64,000 nt of DNA from Baylisascaris procyonis. Its lineage: Eukaryota; Nematoda; Chromadorea; Rhabditida; Ascarididae. Positions within the stretch are counted from its first letter, which is position 1. Each line of letters opens with the position of its first letter. Positions 1 to 10,904 of this stretch are shown here, piece by piece. The position numbers and the translations under genes are program-made. Under the pieces are notes generated by a model. That model did no database searches. It had not been told where the DNA came from and worked only from the letters and a program-made list of their open reading frames with translations. The stretch lies in assembly GCA_037389465.1 (NCBI GenBank), contig JAZARR010000134.1, positions 310,001 through 374,000 on the forward strand, read 5' to 3'.

Positions 1-2
1 TA

Positions 3-2235
3 CAGTCTTCGGCTTCGTCACCCACCGCGCTATTGACGCAAGTGTCCTCGAACTTACAAACAATTTCTGCTCCTTCGCCTTCTGAACCACAAATAAGCAG
101 CCACGTTGCTTTGCCTCAGATCCAACTCAGAAAATTTTCTGGAAATCCTAAAGAGTGGACTGGATTCTGGGAAACATTTAATTCTGCTGTCGGCCACTTG
201 CCAAAAGTGCAGCGCTTAAATTACCTGCTTTCGCTACTTGAAGGCCCAGCATCAACCGTTGCTCAGGGCTACACTATAACGGAAAGCAGCTTTGATTTGG
301 TGGTAACTGCGCTAAAATCCAATTACGGAAATCCAGCCGTAATAACAGCCAGCTTACACACCGAGTTGCAAATCTGCCCAGCGACAATGGGTCACAACTC
401 GTGCCAACTGTACAGGCAGTCGAAAGAATACTAAGGCAGCTTGAGCAAGCAGGCGAAAATCTTGACTCACCTTTGCTGGCATTTATAATTGAGCAGAAAC
501 TTTCGCAGAGAATAAAAAGACGGATCAGCGAATGTAAGGCTCTAGACCCAGAATGGAATGTAGGAAAATTACGAGCGAAACTTCAAGAATTAATGACAGC
601 CGAGCTGTTATACATACAGTCCTGTCAGCAAGCGCATCAAATAAAAACACGTAGCATGCCGAAAGAGCCGCAAATCAAAACATCTTCGTTTCTCGCTCAG
701 CAAAAACAAGAGAAAAAGCCATTAAAGCCATGTGCGTTCTGCGGTGAATAACATTGGAATCGCAACTGCCCTTCGTACAACACAACAGAAAAAAGAATTC
801 AGCGAGCGAATAAACTTCAGTTGTGCACAAGATGTTTGAAAAGGGGACATGCAGTACAAAATTGCAAAGCAACGCAGCACTGCTACTACTGCCGAAACTC
901 TAATCACAACTCACTCCTATGCTTAGAGAGATGCAAATCGCAGGAAAAAGAGAAGAGTGGTAAAGACCAGCCCACTCCACCTGAAGAAGTGATTGCTGCA
1001 AATGTGGCAGCTAGAAATAAAGCACTGCTGTTCTGTAAAGAGGTAGTGGTCTCCAACCCTCATAAAGCAAACTGTCGAACAAATGCTTTAATGTTTTTTG
1101 ACTCGGGCAGTCAAAAGTCGTACATAACAGCGCGCTTAGCGAATCGGCTGCGGCTGAGCACAACACCACAAAAGCTGAGCATAAGCACTTTTGGTGATAG
1201 TGCGCCGCAAATTATTCAGTCAAATCGAACTGTTATTTCCGTTCAACTTCAGAACGGTACCCGCAAAGCTGTCAGAGTAAGCACAATTAAGCGAATTACT
1301 AGCAACCTAGAAGTTGTCGGTGATAACATTGAAGCGAACTTTGGTGATCTGAAGCCATCAGAGCTGCCGCGAAAAATTTGCTCTCCAGACATTCTGATCG
1401 GTCATGACTATTTCAGTGACTTTATTCCACTTGCGGGAATCAAACGCCTAGGAAACGGCTACGAATTAATTTCCACTAAAGTTGGCTACATTTTATCGTC
1501 CAAACAGACCGAAAAGAATGAAGTAGCCCAGGCGGTGGTATGTATTGATGAACAAATGCCAGAAGGCGCTCACGAAGAAATTGAATTTGCAAACGAGCAA
1601 CCTTCCGACCAAATCGAGCAGATGTCCAACTACTGTAATTTGGAGCTACTTGGTATTCGAGATTCACCAACCGAGCACGAAGACCAACAGGCAATGGACA
1701 TGTTTAAGGAAACGGTGAAGAGAATCGATGGTCGCTATTCAGTGAGTCTCCCATTCAGAGACTCTGTTCCACATATTCCATTGAATTTTGGCCTAGCATT
1801 TGGTCGATTACTTTCAACTTGGAAGCGCCTACAGAACGATCGCGAGCTTCTCGAAAAATATGACGCAATCTTCTCTCAGCAGAAGGACTGTGGAATCATC
1901 GAAGAAGTACCTAGAGAGGGACTAAAACCCGCTTCCAATGTTGTCCACTATCTGCCACATCAAGCAGTAATTAACCCCCATAAGACGACTACAAATATTC
2001 GTGTAGTTTTCGACGGCTCTTCCAAATCGAGAGATACTAAAAGCATTATCGAAGCTCTACATCCCGAACCGTCGAAAGTGAGAACAGCAACCATTCGTCT
2101 TTCAAACGGCAAAAGGGTACAAAGAACAATCAATAATCTCTTCCCACTCGAAATTCGAACCGAAGAAGATGCAACAATAACGTCGGCAGCAACAGCAATT
2201 TCCACGACTGTTATTGGAGACATATCCGGTAAACC
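3..2235 (+). pseudogene. BEL/Pao gag-protease with deleted pol (element A)
   Basis: The frame is open from the window edge. Gag (LPQIQLRKFSGNPKEWTGF) is the DUF1759 type that packages element RNA. A net one-base change near 365-400 moves the reading to another frame, and a TAA at 749-751 falls inside the first zinc knuckle (CAFCGE just before it). Further knuckles CTRCLKRGH and CYYCRNSNH follow at about 821-930, then the aspartic protease motif FFDSGSQKSY near 1097. The pre-RT region (DGRYSVSLPF, about 1725) and the first RT strand (NIRVVFDGSS, about 1996-2025) are present. After about 2035 the frame runs directly into the C-terminal part of DUF5641 (IRLSNGKRVQR, LFPLEI), so about 1.2 kb or more of RT, RNase H and integrase is missing, in frame. 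Kept as a pseudogene because of the frameshift, stop and deletion. Confidence 0.85.
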
Positions 2236-3868
2236 GGTCAAAAAACGAAAGCACCTCCTACCCTTTTACCTACTGCCCTGCCTCCTTATCTCGGGGCTAC
2301 TAACTTCAGTCGTCGGGAGCGCCGCAACCAGCGGAACTCAGGGTATACACCTATCAATTCCAAAAATTCAGAACTGTACAGTAGAACGGTTCACCCATCT
2401 TACGACGACTAGAATAAGCGTTTTCGAAAGAAAACCGAAACGAGTAGAAGCTATTAGCTGTTTACAGGTCACTCATCAGATCTGCACCCGAGCGTTTTTC
2501 TGATTCAGTATGCACGAAACCATTGAAGAACCAGTTATATCAGCCGTCACAGCTCAAGCATGTGAAGAGATGAGGAGTACCAAACGCTTTGGCGAGCTTC
2601 AACTCGAAAAGATTGGTGCGAAAAGGTGGAAGAGCTCTCAACCGTCAGCCGCTTCTTATGCCATCTTCGGCGAAAGGTGTACTGCTACTGTGAATTACGA
2701 GTTGGATGAAGGCTACGTGTTGACTGCTGATGATATGCATATCGATTCTTGTCTGGCAGACGTCACGGCTTGCAATGCGTCCACTGGAAAATGCATGGCT
2801 GAAGGTCGCATTATCCTATGGGATAGAAAAATGCTCGTTGAACAGTGTGCGTGGCATCGAGTGGGCACATATCTTGCGCAGGTCACAGAGAAGAGGATCG
2901 TCGTTGACAAACTTCAAGCTTCATTCGTTCCACTCGACGCATTTGATGAAAGCTGGACACAAGCGGAACAGTGTCAACTTCAGTCGTTAGCACCCATGCA
3001 AAATGGCATACTCATCACGTTCGATGACTGGAAGCAGCAAGATGTCATCGATTGGTTCCGAAAGGCAAGAGTTCACGCACCCAATATATCTTCTGTTGAA
3101 CTCGGATCAAGATTCGATCGAGAGAACGCGAAATTTCAATACGCCTCTGATAAGTGGCTACACCAGTTCAAACTGCACCTGAACAAGTATGCCGAAACAC
3201 AATGTCAAACGAGAAACAATTTCCTCAGTCTTATTCGAAGCACCAGTCGAAGTGACCCATCAATGGCAGCTAAACTATTGCTTCACAGGGATGACGTGTC
3301 GGCAGTACGAGAAGGCGACAAACTAATTGTGTTTCCTCATAATGGAATCATTGAAAGCAGCGACGAAGAAGCCCACGGTAGGCGAATTGAGAACGACCTT
3401 GTGTTCTGGTCCAGCACCCTTCAAGATACATCAATACAGCAAGTTCAAGCACAGATCGATCTGCTCAAATCGCGAAGTGCTCGTTGGGGCTTAAGAGCAA
3501 AACCGTCAATGTTCTCGGACAGCAGCACGGCTCTCTCGGACTTCGGGAGCGAAATTGAAACGCTTGCAGAAGAAGCCAACAACAATATTCAACGCATCTT
3601 TGATGCTTTCCAGTACTGGGAAGTTTTACTCATCGTTATTGCAGTCATCGCAGCATCTGTAATAATTACTTTTGCAGCGATCAAATGTATGGCCGTAGTG
3701 AAGAAACTTCGCAAGAAAGGCGAGACTCCCCATCCGACAGTTATTTTCATCAAGGAAAACATCGAGGAACCGACAACGACAGAAAACCTTCAGCAACACG
3801 TCGATCGGATGCGTTTCGAACCAGTTGTCGTCGGGCGTAAGGATCGTCGCCTCGGGAGTGTCGCGTAA
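2236..3868 (+). pseudogene. env-like membrane glycoprotein (element A)
   Basis: Follows DUF5641 in the same frame. It starts with basic residues and a hydrophobic segment (LLPFYLLPCLLISGLL, about 2250-2300) acting as a signal peptide, has scattered cysteines and NCT/NAS sequons, and ends with one strong membrane anchor (LLIVIAVIAASVIITFAA, about 3625-3680) and a basic cytoplasmic tail: type I membrane topology. A TGA at 2501-2503 interrupts the frame, which continues from 2504 to 3868 without other breaks. The motif IVVDKLQASF (about 2900) matches IVVDKLQATF of element B's env, so both belong to one env family. The stop codon at 3866-3868 lies a few bases inside the 3' LTR. Env proteins of nematode BEL elements are thought to have been acquired from viruses; the exact source of this one I cannot name. 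Confidence 0.75.
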
Positions 3869-4133
3869 ACTGCGAAAGTCATAATAAAATTCCAGCGAAA
3901 TAACTGAGAAGATTTCGCTGGAGATTTGATGGGAAAGGAAACATAGAATCGCTACATTGCTGTGAGAAGATTCTATGTTTCCTCCCCCTTGTTGTCATTC
4001 CAGACAATTGTATTTAACTCGTCATCTCATGCATTGGTTCGTTCGTTCTCTCTCTTTTTCCCTTAGTGCGAGGCCCCCCCCCCCCCTCACTGCCGCCGCG
4101 TCGCAATTTATTTTGCCGCATTTTTCTGTTGCA
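3859..4133 (+). repeat. 3' LTR of element A
   Basis: About 275 bp, TG...CA bounded. Its limits are set by alignment to the inverted solo copy at 18548-18816. It carries two hairpins: a 14-bp stem GGAAACATAGAATC at 3937-3950 pairing with 3969-3982, and a 10-bp stem (TCCAGCGAAA / TTTCGCTGGA) around 3892-3923. A poly-C tract sits at about 4074-4086. Confidence 0.85.
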
Positions 4134-4437
4134 AACGAGAGGCGGATATCCATTCCGATCGGCTGAAATTGTTCACTTAATATAACACAAACAGTATGAA
4201 GCATTAGATGAAGTAAAAGAAAGATTATTAGTTATTGAGTTTAAAAGCTGCTGAATACTGATGTAAGTCACTCTGATCCCCCACATATTAAATGCTGCTT
4301 ACATCATCACCTGCTCCGACTTAACTCGTTTGCTCCACAACTTTCATGAATTCACTATAACATAAATTTTCATACTTCATAGTTGCGTGTTTTCAAGCAT
4401 CACTAAAGGTAACTTCATGCATGGGGTTTCTCCTTAG
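4134..4437. other. Gap between element A and first recognised Rieske exon
   Basis: No transit-peptide exon recognised. The exon beginning at 4438 starts in splice phase 1, so at least one coding exon lies upstream, either here in unrecognised form or beyond element A, outside the window. Confidence 0.5.
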
Positions 4438-7306
4438 CTACGGTCCATCGCTCAGCGCATACTGACGTGAAGTTTCCACATTTCGAAGACTTCCGTCGAC
4501 GCAGCACTCTCGACATTAGCAAGACTGCAAGCGAAAGCGAAGACCATAGACGTGCTCTACCTCATGCTATATATTACGGAGGTCAGCATCTTTTTTTTGT
4601 TTTGGAACCTTTGAAAATATCAAAAATGTGTGCCGTTCACAAATTATCACTGCTGTCTAATTGCGTCTAAAATTTACCAAAACTTGCCTTTAAATAGTTT
4701 ACTCGAGTTAAGTTGAGTAGAATTTCAAGCAAATAAAGTGGAAATGAAATAAAGTAATGGAAATTTCGAGACAATTAAGTGAAGTCAAGCGCTGTTTAGA
4801 AAATTTTGAGTTTAGCAAGCTGAAGCGCGGAATATCCCAAGTACTCAAAATTCGCTCCAAAATTTACAACATCTACGAGTTTGAATTTGGGCGCTTCGAA
4901 ATTTCTTTAAGTGCTGTCGTTTCTCGCAGCAATATTAGCGTCACCTTTCTTTGAGGTCAAATATCGTTCTCCTTTTTTTAAATACTTAAAAATGCCTCCT
5001 AAACCAGTTTTCCACGTATTCAGTGATGATATTTAGATGAGTGATGCCGCATTTGAGAGAAATGTGCGAAAATTGAGGGGTTGCCAAGAACTTTGGCGAA
5101 ATTCATTGAAAATTCATAGAAAATTTAAAAAGCTACGTCTTTCTATGAACTTCATGGGAAGTCGGTGGATTTCCTGAAACCGTCGAATCATTGAAACGCA
5201 TTTCTGAACTTCGTTAACGCTCGTAAATCGATTAAGAAATGTGCTGAATTCTCCCAAATTCGTAGAAAATTTAGACATTTGGCGAAATTCGTAAAAGGTA
5301 GAATCGATCTAAAGAATTTCGATTACAGTGGTAAAAGTTATGGTGACGCAGAGAATTTTCGCCGAAGTCAACCGAAAGATCAAAAGATGCGATGATTTCT
5401 TTCCGATTTCATTGACAACTTTCTAAAATACATAGCGAGCTTCCTTCGGAATTTCTGAAGTATTTTACACATGAAGTTATTATTGCAAAGGACTCGGTAA
5501 TTTCAACTGAAGAACAACTCCAGCTAAATTGTATTCGTGGGATGATCTCCAGAAGTTGTCAACGTGCCAAGAACGTGAAATGTGGGAAGTGAAGAGCTGT
5601 CCATAGAGCGTTGGACTCTCAAAATGCAAGCTAGTAATATCCACAAGAAGCTTCCGCCAATGTGGACGAATTTCTAGCTGCTGTCTGACGTGTTAAGGTG
5701 ATGCGTGACCTCATGGAGAAAAAAATTTGTCAAGTAGCATCAGATTTGATCCGAAGCCAATCAGCAAAGCCATTTATTAAATGGCTGATCAATGATATAA
5801 ATCAACTCATTCAAAAATTAAAGCACTCTTCTTCGAAACCCTATCGTTTCAGCGATTAAATAATAGAACTGTTATCGCAAGCAGCTTCTAACTCAATTTC
5901 TATACGTGTTTCCAATTTGTATTCCCATCTAGCCAACGATCAGAGGATTTCCATGCTGATGAGAGAATTCAAAAACGAATACGATGTCTCAGATGACTGT
6001 TGAAGCAATTCGTTTGCGATCAGGCTGAAACATTAAAATAACACCCTCAATTTCATGAGTGATGGGCCCGCTTCGTTAGATAAAGCTGGAAAACTTCTAA
6101 GCTAAGGAAGATGAAGCGAGCAAAGAATATCTGAGTTGAGCCGAACAAAGCGACCAAATGACAGTTCTCGAAGATTTTCGTTCTTTCAGTGCTCTTCTCG
6201 TCTCTTCCAAGAAGAAGATATGCTAAATTGCAACCCCCGCCTCATATATCTGAGTAACTCAGTTTAGAAAGATCTGGTATCCTGATTAAGAAAGGTCCTG
6301 CTGATTAAGGCCACTAGAGATGGAGCATCAATTTAGCGTTAAATAATTCAATCGACACTACCATGGGGAGAGTACCGTAACCGGAACGTCGCAGCGCATT
6401 TTAATATAACGCAATTGCAGTTTACATGTCAACATTTTAGTTGAGGATTATTATTTGTGGTAAACAAGTGGTAAAAAATGCAAATTTTTCGAAATATTTA
6501 CATAAAACTGTGAGAAATTTTGTTTGTAAATGCAAAATTGAAAAGATTTTGAGAGAGATGATACAATGCAAAATACCGATTAATTGCATAAAATGCACGA
6601 TGGCAATAAACCAACTTTTTTTGGCATAATTTCTTTTCGACTGATTCCTTAAGTGGGTGCTGTACATTAGGATGAGAATAGTCGATCGATGAAGAAAGTG
6701 CTAATGAATTAAATGATGAAAGGTGAATCTTTTTTCCCCGCTTCTACGCAGTATCACCTGAGGGACAATCATGGAAAATGTGTGTAAACTATCGTAGCCG
6801 TTTTCGGTTTTTATTGTCGGCATTCGAATGCAATGATGACATTTGAAAGTTTTCGTCCTATTCACAAGCAAGGGTATCAAGATCAGCTGTAACATGAATA
6901 ATTTCATATTGTCATCCAAGCGTTCTTCAGTTTTCAAACTGTCGAATTTTCAAACTTTTTCAAGTTTCTCATACGAGGAACTTCAAAAAGTAGTGCTAAC
7001 GACTTTTATTTACAGTTGGTGGAGTGATGGCACTGTTAACAGCGAAGGAATCGATACAGGCGTTAGTGGCGTTCAGGAGAATGGCTGCCGATCAGAAGGC
7101 TCTAGCTTCGATTGAAGTCAAAATGGAGGAAATTCCTGAAGGACAGGTAATATGCGAAGTTCCAGGTTTACTTCATAGAATGAATTCAGTTTGCACATAG
7201 GTCTGACAATCTAAGCATTTGAATTATTGATAAGTACCTATATTGGAGGAGACTCGTTCAGTTTTTTCTTTCTTATCGTCTCATTAAATGAAACTTGTGC
7301 TGTATG

Positions 7307-7375
<69 letters not shown>

Positions 7376-9572
7376 AGAGAGAGAGAGAGATTCACCTTGA
7401 GGCTTGGAGTGATATGCGCAATTTGGGTAAACTAAAGGATGATGGCAGTTATGCTGGTTGTGGTTCCCGCGAGGTTTATATAATCTTAATGGCCGCAGAT
7501 AACCTTCATAATTAATGCGCATCGAATTCAGTGTGTACTTAAATAGCAATTGTGTTGTCAAGTATATAAGCATCAGCTAACCAAATAACAGTGAAATCAT
7601 CTCATGAGTTGATTTCTAGACGAAAACCTTCGAATGTATTCGTGAAGGGAAAGCAGTATTCGTGAAGCATCGTACAGCGAGGGAGATTCAGCGAGAGAGA
7701 GAAGTTGTCATAAGTGAATTACGTCATCCACAGACAGATGAGGAGCGTGTTCAGAAACCCGAATGGTCCGTGGTGATCGGTGTGTGCACTCATCTCAGAT
7801 GTGTACCAATACGTAAGATTTATTTTCTGACATAAAAACAAATTTCTCTCTAAGAATATTCAAAAAACAAATAAATAAATAAGCAGCCAGTTCAATGTAA
7901 ATAGGATGAGTACCACGCATTACGAATAGTAATAATAAAGCTGACTAAACAAACGGACGGCATCAAGCGAGTGACGTCATAGTTGGCATGAGACGAATCT
8001 TGTTGCATTAACTACATCATGCAGGTGTTTGCGTAATGCACCCTCAACTGGGATGAAGGTATTCTGAGCTCCCATGTGAAAACGATATGAGACTCACATT
8101 GCACTTGTGTGGCCGATACCTATGACGTCGTGAAATTATAATATGAGAGCGCGAATTTTAGTACTGTGCTTTCTCTCACTGAGGAAACCTACCGTATTGC
8201 TTCTACACAGATAGGCTCCTCTCAAGACTACAGAGCTAAAGTCGGAGTGAAAGAAACGATGGCGCGTTGGGTAAGTGGAGCGTGGAACGTGAAAATGTGG
8301 CAATGAGGAAGTTATGACGTTCCATAGCAACGTACAACTTAAAAGATCTTTCACTTTCGAAAGAACGATCTGAATTTTTGTTTGCCGGTTCGAATGTTGC
8401 GATCGAAATTTCAGCGTAAACGGATCAAGAATATGTTCATTCTTCTCACTAATTGAGTTTGACCACTCACCGACTGCTCCCGTTGTCCCGTTCCTCCTTT
8501 GCGCTTCCAGCCCTGAAATGAAGGTTTAATGCCAAATAATCTAAGTTCCTAACATACTAGTAGATGACAGGTATCCAATATTCCGTAATCCCTATGGATT
8601 TTTATAAAATTCGCGAGAAATACGCGAAAAACGACGAGCTGTATTGCTATATGAGTAGATTTATGATGAGAGTACAGCTCCGATGAAAGATATCGCCTTA
8701 AATTGAAGAGCTTTGCCTATGGTTTTTGTAATCTATGAAATTAGGTTCCGATTCAATCCACACATTCCTCAGCAAGCCATACGCATTCCACATTTGTGCC
8801 ACTGCTTTATGTCATTGAAATCTACCCTACGAAATCAAACAAGCTCTGTTTTTAATAAGTCAAGTGCTTCCCAATAAGTCCGCGTCCAAACTTTCTCGGG
8901 TATGATTACGTGATCAATAAAACCGCCCTTTTAGTAACCGATCCCTCCCAGTTTATACCCTAAAACCCTAAAAAACCTTTCAAAGCATGTAATTTCCAGT
9001 TCTTGGAAGGTAGGATGGAATTCTATCATTCCTACTCCTGATGCCCTTTTAAAGCATGTGGTTGATACACCAGGTGCTGAATGTTATCACTGAAGCAAGC
9101 AGTTCTGCTGTGGAAATGACACAGTCCTGATGTTCTCATAGTTCTCTTTATCGGCGCGAATTTCAGCTGATTTTGTTTCCGTTTTGAAATTATCCGGAAA
9201 TCTTACAGAAATCATTAAATCGTATCGTTGATTGAAACACATTACAACAACTGGCGATGCGAAAGGTTGTGCGAGTTAAAGGGTATACGAAAAGGATGAA
9301 TGAAAATTGGGATTGTTCACAGCCAGATCTCAATTTCTGGAAGTAGAGTATGAAAAAAAACGATAAGAATCCAACTTCCTCAATGATACTAAGCTTAAAT
9401 AGCCGAACTTTCAGCTGGAGCAGGCGACTTTCCGGGTGGTTACTTTTGTCCCTGTCATGGGACACACTTCGATGGATCGGGTCGTATACGCAAGAGACCA
9501 GCACCGCTCAACTTAAATATACCTCCTTATACATTCAAAGATGATACAATCGTAATTGGCACCACACCATAA
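4438..9572 (+). CDS. isp-1: Rieske iron-sulphur protein of mitochondrial complex III (isp-1-like), 5' incomplete, divergent
   Basis: Four exons join in phase: 4438-4581, 7016-7146, 7620-7812, 9415-9572 (stop TAA). They give the matrix-side N-terminal stretch ([19 protein letters not shown]), the membrane and hinge part ([19 protein letters not shown]), then the Rieske domain with box 1 CTHLRC and box 2 CPCHGTH, ending TIVIGTTP. The family carries electrons from ubiquinol to cytochrome c1 through a [2Fe-2S] cluster held by two Cys and two His; those four ligands are present. Odd: the invariant glycine of CTHLGC is Arg (AGA), the serine of CPCHGS is Thr, KGPAPLNL is KRPAPLNL, the EWRGK strand reads ECIREGK with one extra residue, and AGDF is followed by an extra Pro. 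No frameshift or stop. It could be a diverged paralogue or an early pseudogene. The transit-peptide exon is missing. Confidence 0.88.
4582..7015 (+). other. Intron 1 (visible) of the Rieske gene
   Basis: Donor GTCAGC at 4582 (weak), acceptor TTTATTTACAG ending at 7015. Short broken open stretches between 4.7 and 6.4 kb look like a decayed insertion but match nothing I recognise. Confidence 0.45.
7311..7390. repeat. (TA)n microsatellite followed by (GA)n
   Basis: About 31 TA units from 7311 to 7372, then a GA run to about 7390, inside the intron between the second and third visible Rieske exons. Confidence 0.95.
7813..9414 (+). other. Last intron of the Rieske gene
   Basis: Donor GTAAGATTT at 7813 and acceptor ACTTTCAG ending at 9414, about 1.6 kb. 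Nothing recognised inside. Confidence 0.6.
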
Positions 9573-9719
9573 ACTGCATCAAACATTTGATGCATAAGAA
9601 ATGAAAAACAGTCAGATGAAATGCCTCATTTATTTCAGTAATCTCCGTCTACATTACATTAGGAATGCTTGTTACCTGTTAGCACTCACATTATGCTCAC
9701 AAAGACGCTGACATGATTG

Positions 9720-10350
9720 AAAATGTGCAAACGTGATACACAAAATCCGCCTTTCGTAGGGCCTTTCCAAACTCTCTCGTTCCCTCCTACCCTGAACGAC
9801 TGCGGATTTTTGGCCTAAAAAGTTTGAAGTACCGCAGAATTGAATTTGATCTTCACTTATGCTTTAAGATAGAGAAAGGGTGCTGCGATATTCCGTTCGA
9901 GAACGTGTTTGCATACACCCGCTTCAACACACGTTTCAGATTTCATCGTTTTCAATTATAACGCAAGTTTTCGGCCAAAACGGGTCTACTAAATTCGTTT
10001 TCCTTTCGAGTCATCCGACTATGGAATCAACTACCACCTCACATTGTTGAAGCTAGAAACCTCGATGGTTTTAAATCAAAGTTATCCCAATTTGACTTAT
10101 CGTCCTTGAAGGGCGCAAATGGCCAGCCCATATGTGACTAATGAATGCTTTGTCTTGCTTTGGCCATGTTGCCAGTGTTACTTCAGTGACGCTACTTGAA
10201 TATGTGCACTCTTGATCTTCCCTCTCGTCTCAACTTTCTTTTGTGATCGGTGTTTTCATTTGCTCAGAACCCTTTGTCATTATCGTCAATGCGTCTCTTT
10301 ACATACTAGGTATGTTTCTTTATTTCTCAATAAAGCCGTTCGTTCGTTCA
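9720..10350 (+). mobile_element. 5'-truncated non-LTR retrotransposon (CR1/Jockey-like LINE), 3' end
   Basis: The + strand encodes the C-terminal tail typical of CR1/Jockey-type reverse transcriptases: YPERLRIFGLKSLKYRR, then FENVFAYTRFNTRFRFHRFQ, and RLWNQLPPHIVEARNLDGF, ending at about 10139. One TAA falls after HRFQL. The remaining 200 bases are 3' UTR, ending in AATAAAG and a short TTCG repeat (about 10336-10350), a usual tail for this class. All of ORF1, the endonuclease and the RT core are missing, as expected from 5' truncation at insertion. It lies between the Rieske stop and the DNAJ exons. Its exact 5' junction is uncertain. Confidence 0.75.
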
Positions 10351-10904
10351 AGTTGCTTCATTAGTTGAAACAATTAGGGACACTTTGAAATGCCACAAAG
10401 GTCGCATGAATTTTGTGATTTTTAGGTTTCTATTTTTCACCGGTCCGATTGCAGAAACTCGTTTCGTAGATTTGTGTGGGTCAGTTAAAATATGACTGCA
10501 TGATCTCACATATCTCTTTGTATGCTGGTGGTGTGTGAAATTGGTTGATCAGGTGAATGGAATAATAAAGTGCATGTCATGATACCAACTCCTCTGATGT
10601 CCTCCCCCATTTTTATTTTAATTTTCAAACCTTGCTGAAACGCATTAACCCCTTATTTAGAATCGGTGAGCAATTCTTTAAACCAGAGATTATCCAAGCA
10701 TCATATTTTAGCCTACTACTTCCCACCTCCCTCCCTTTCCCTCCCCCTGCCCAAACTTCTCGTCGCCTTGTTTCCAGCATGGGTAAGAAATGACTTTTCT
10801 ATTTAAGTTGTGGTTTCTTTTAACGTTTGATGCCAATTAAACTTACCATCTACTATTTTTAGTTGCAGGTGACATATGAGTGTCGTTAGTGATACTACTT
10901 GCAG
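10351..10904. other. Interval between LINE and first DNAJ exon
   Basis: Searched for a J-domain exon (helices I-III with HPD) on the + strand; none seen. A pyrimidine-rich stretch at about 10720-10760 has no clear coding role. Confidence 0.4.

Larger units (their letters stand above)
1..4133 (+). mobile_element. BEL/Pao LTR retrotransposon (element A), internally deleted, 5' end outside window
   Basis: The order gag (DUF1759-like), zinc knuckles, retropepsin (DUF1758-like), a stub of RT, the end of DUF5641 and env is that of a BEL/Pao element. RT, RNase H and integrase are missing, so the copy cannot be autonomous. The 3' end is fixed by an LTR starting TGTCGCG at 3859 after a purine tract ending GGGAG, and ending TTGCA at 4133; the same LTR occurs alone at 18548-18816. 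The 5' LTR lies to the left of the window. It inserted upstream of the second visible stage of the Rieske gene, on the same strand, with only about 300 bases between LTR and the first recognised exon. The expected target-site duplication is AACGA (bases after 4133) but its partner is out of view. Confidence 0.88.

Noticed and set aside
7288..7573. Open frames across the TA repeat on both strands
   Set aside because: Translated microsatellite (alternating Ile/Tyr); not a gene.
8380..8400. GGTTCGAAT, a tRNA T-loop-like string (also GTTCGAAC at 17450 and 53650)
   Set aside because: No acceptor stem, D arm or anticodon arm can be formed around any of them.
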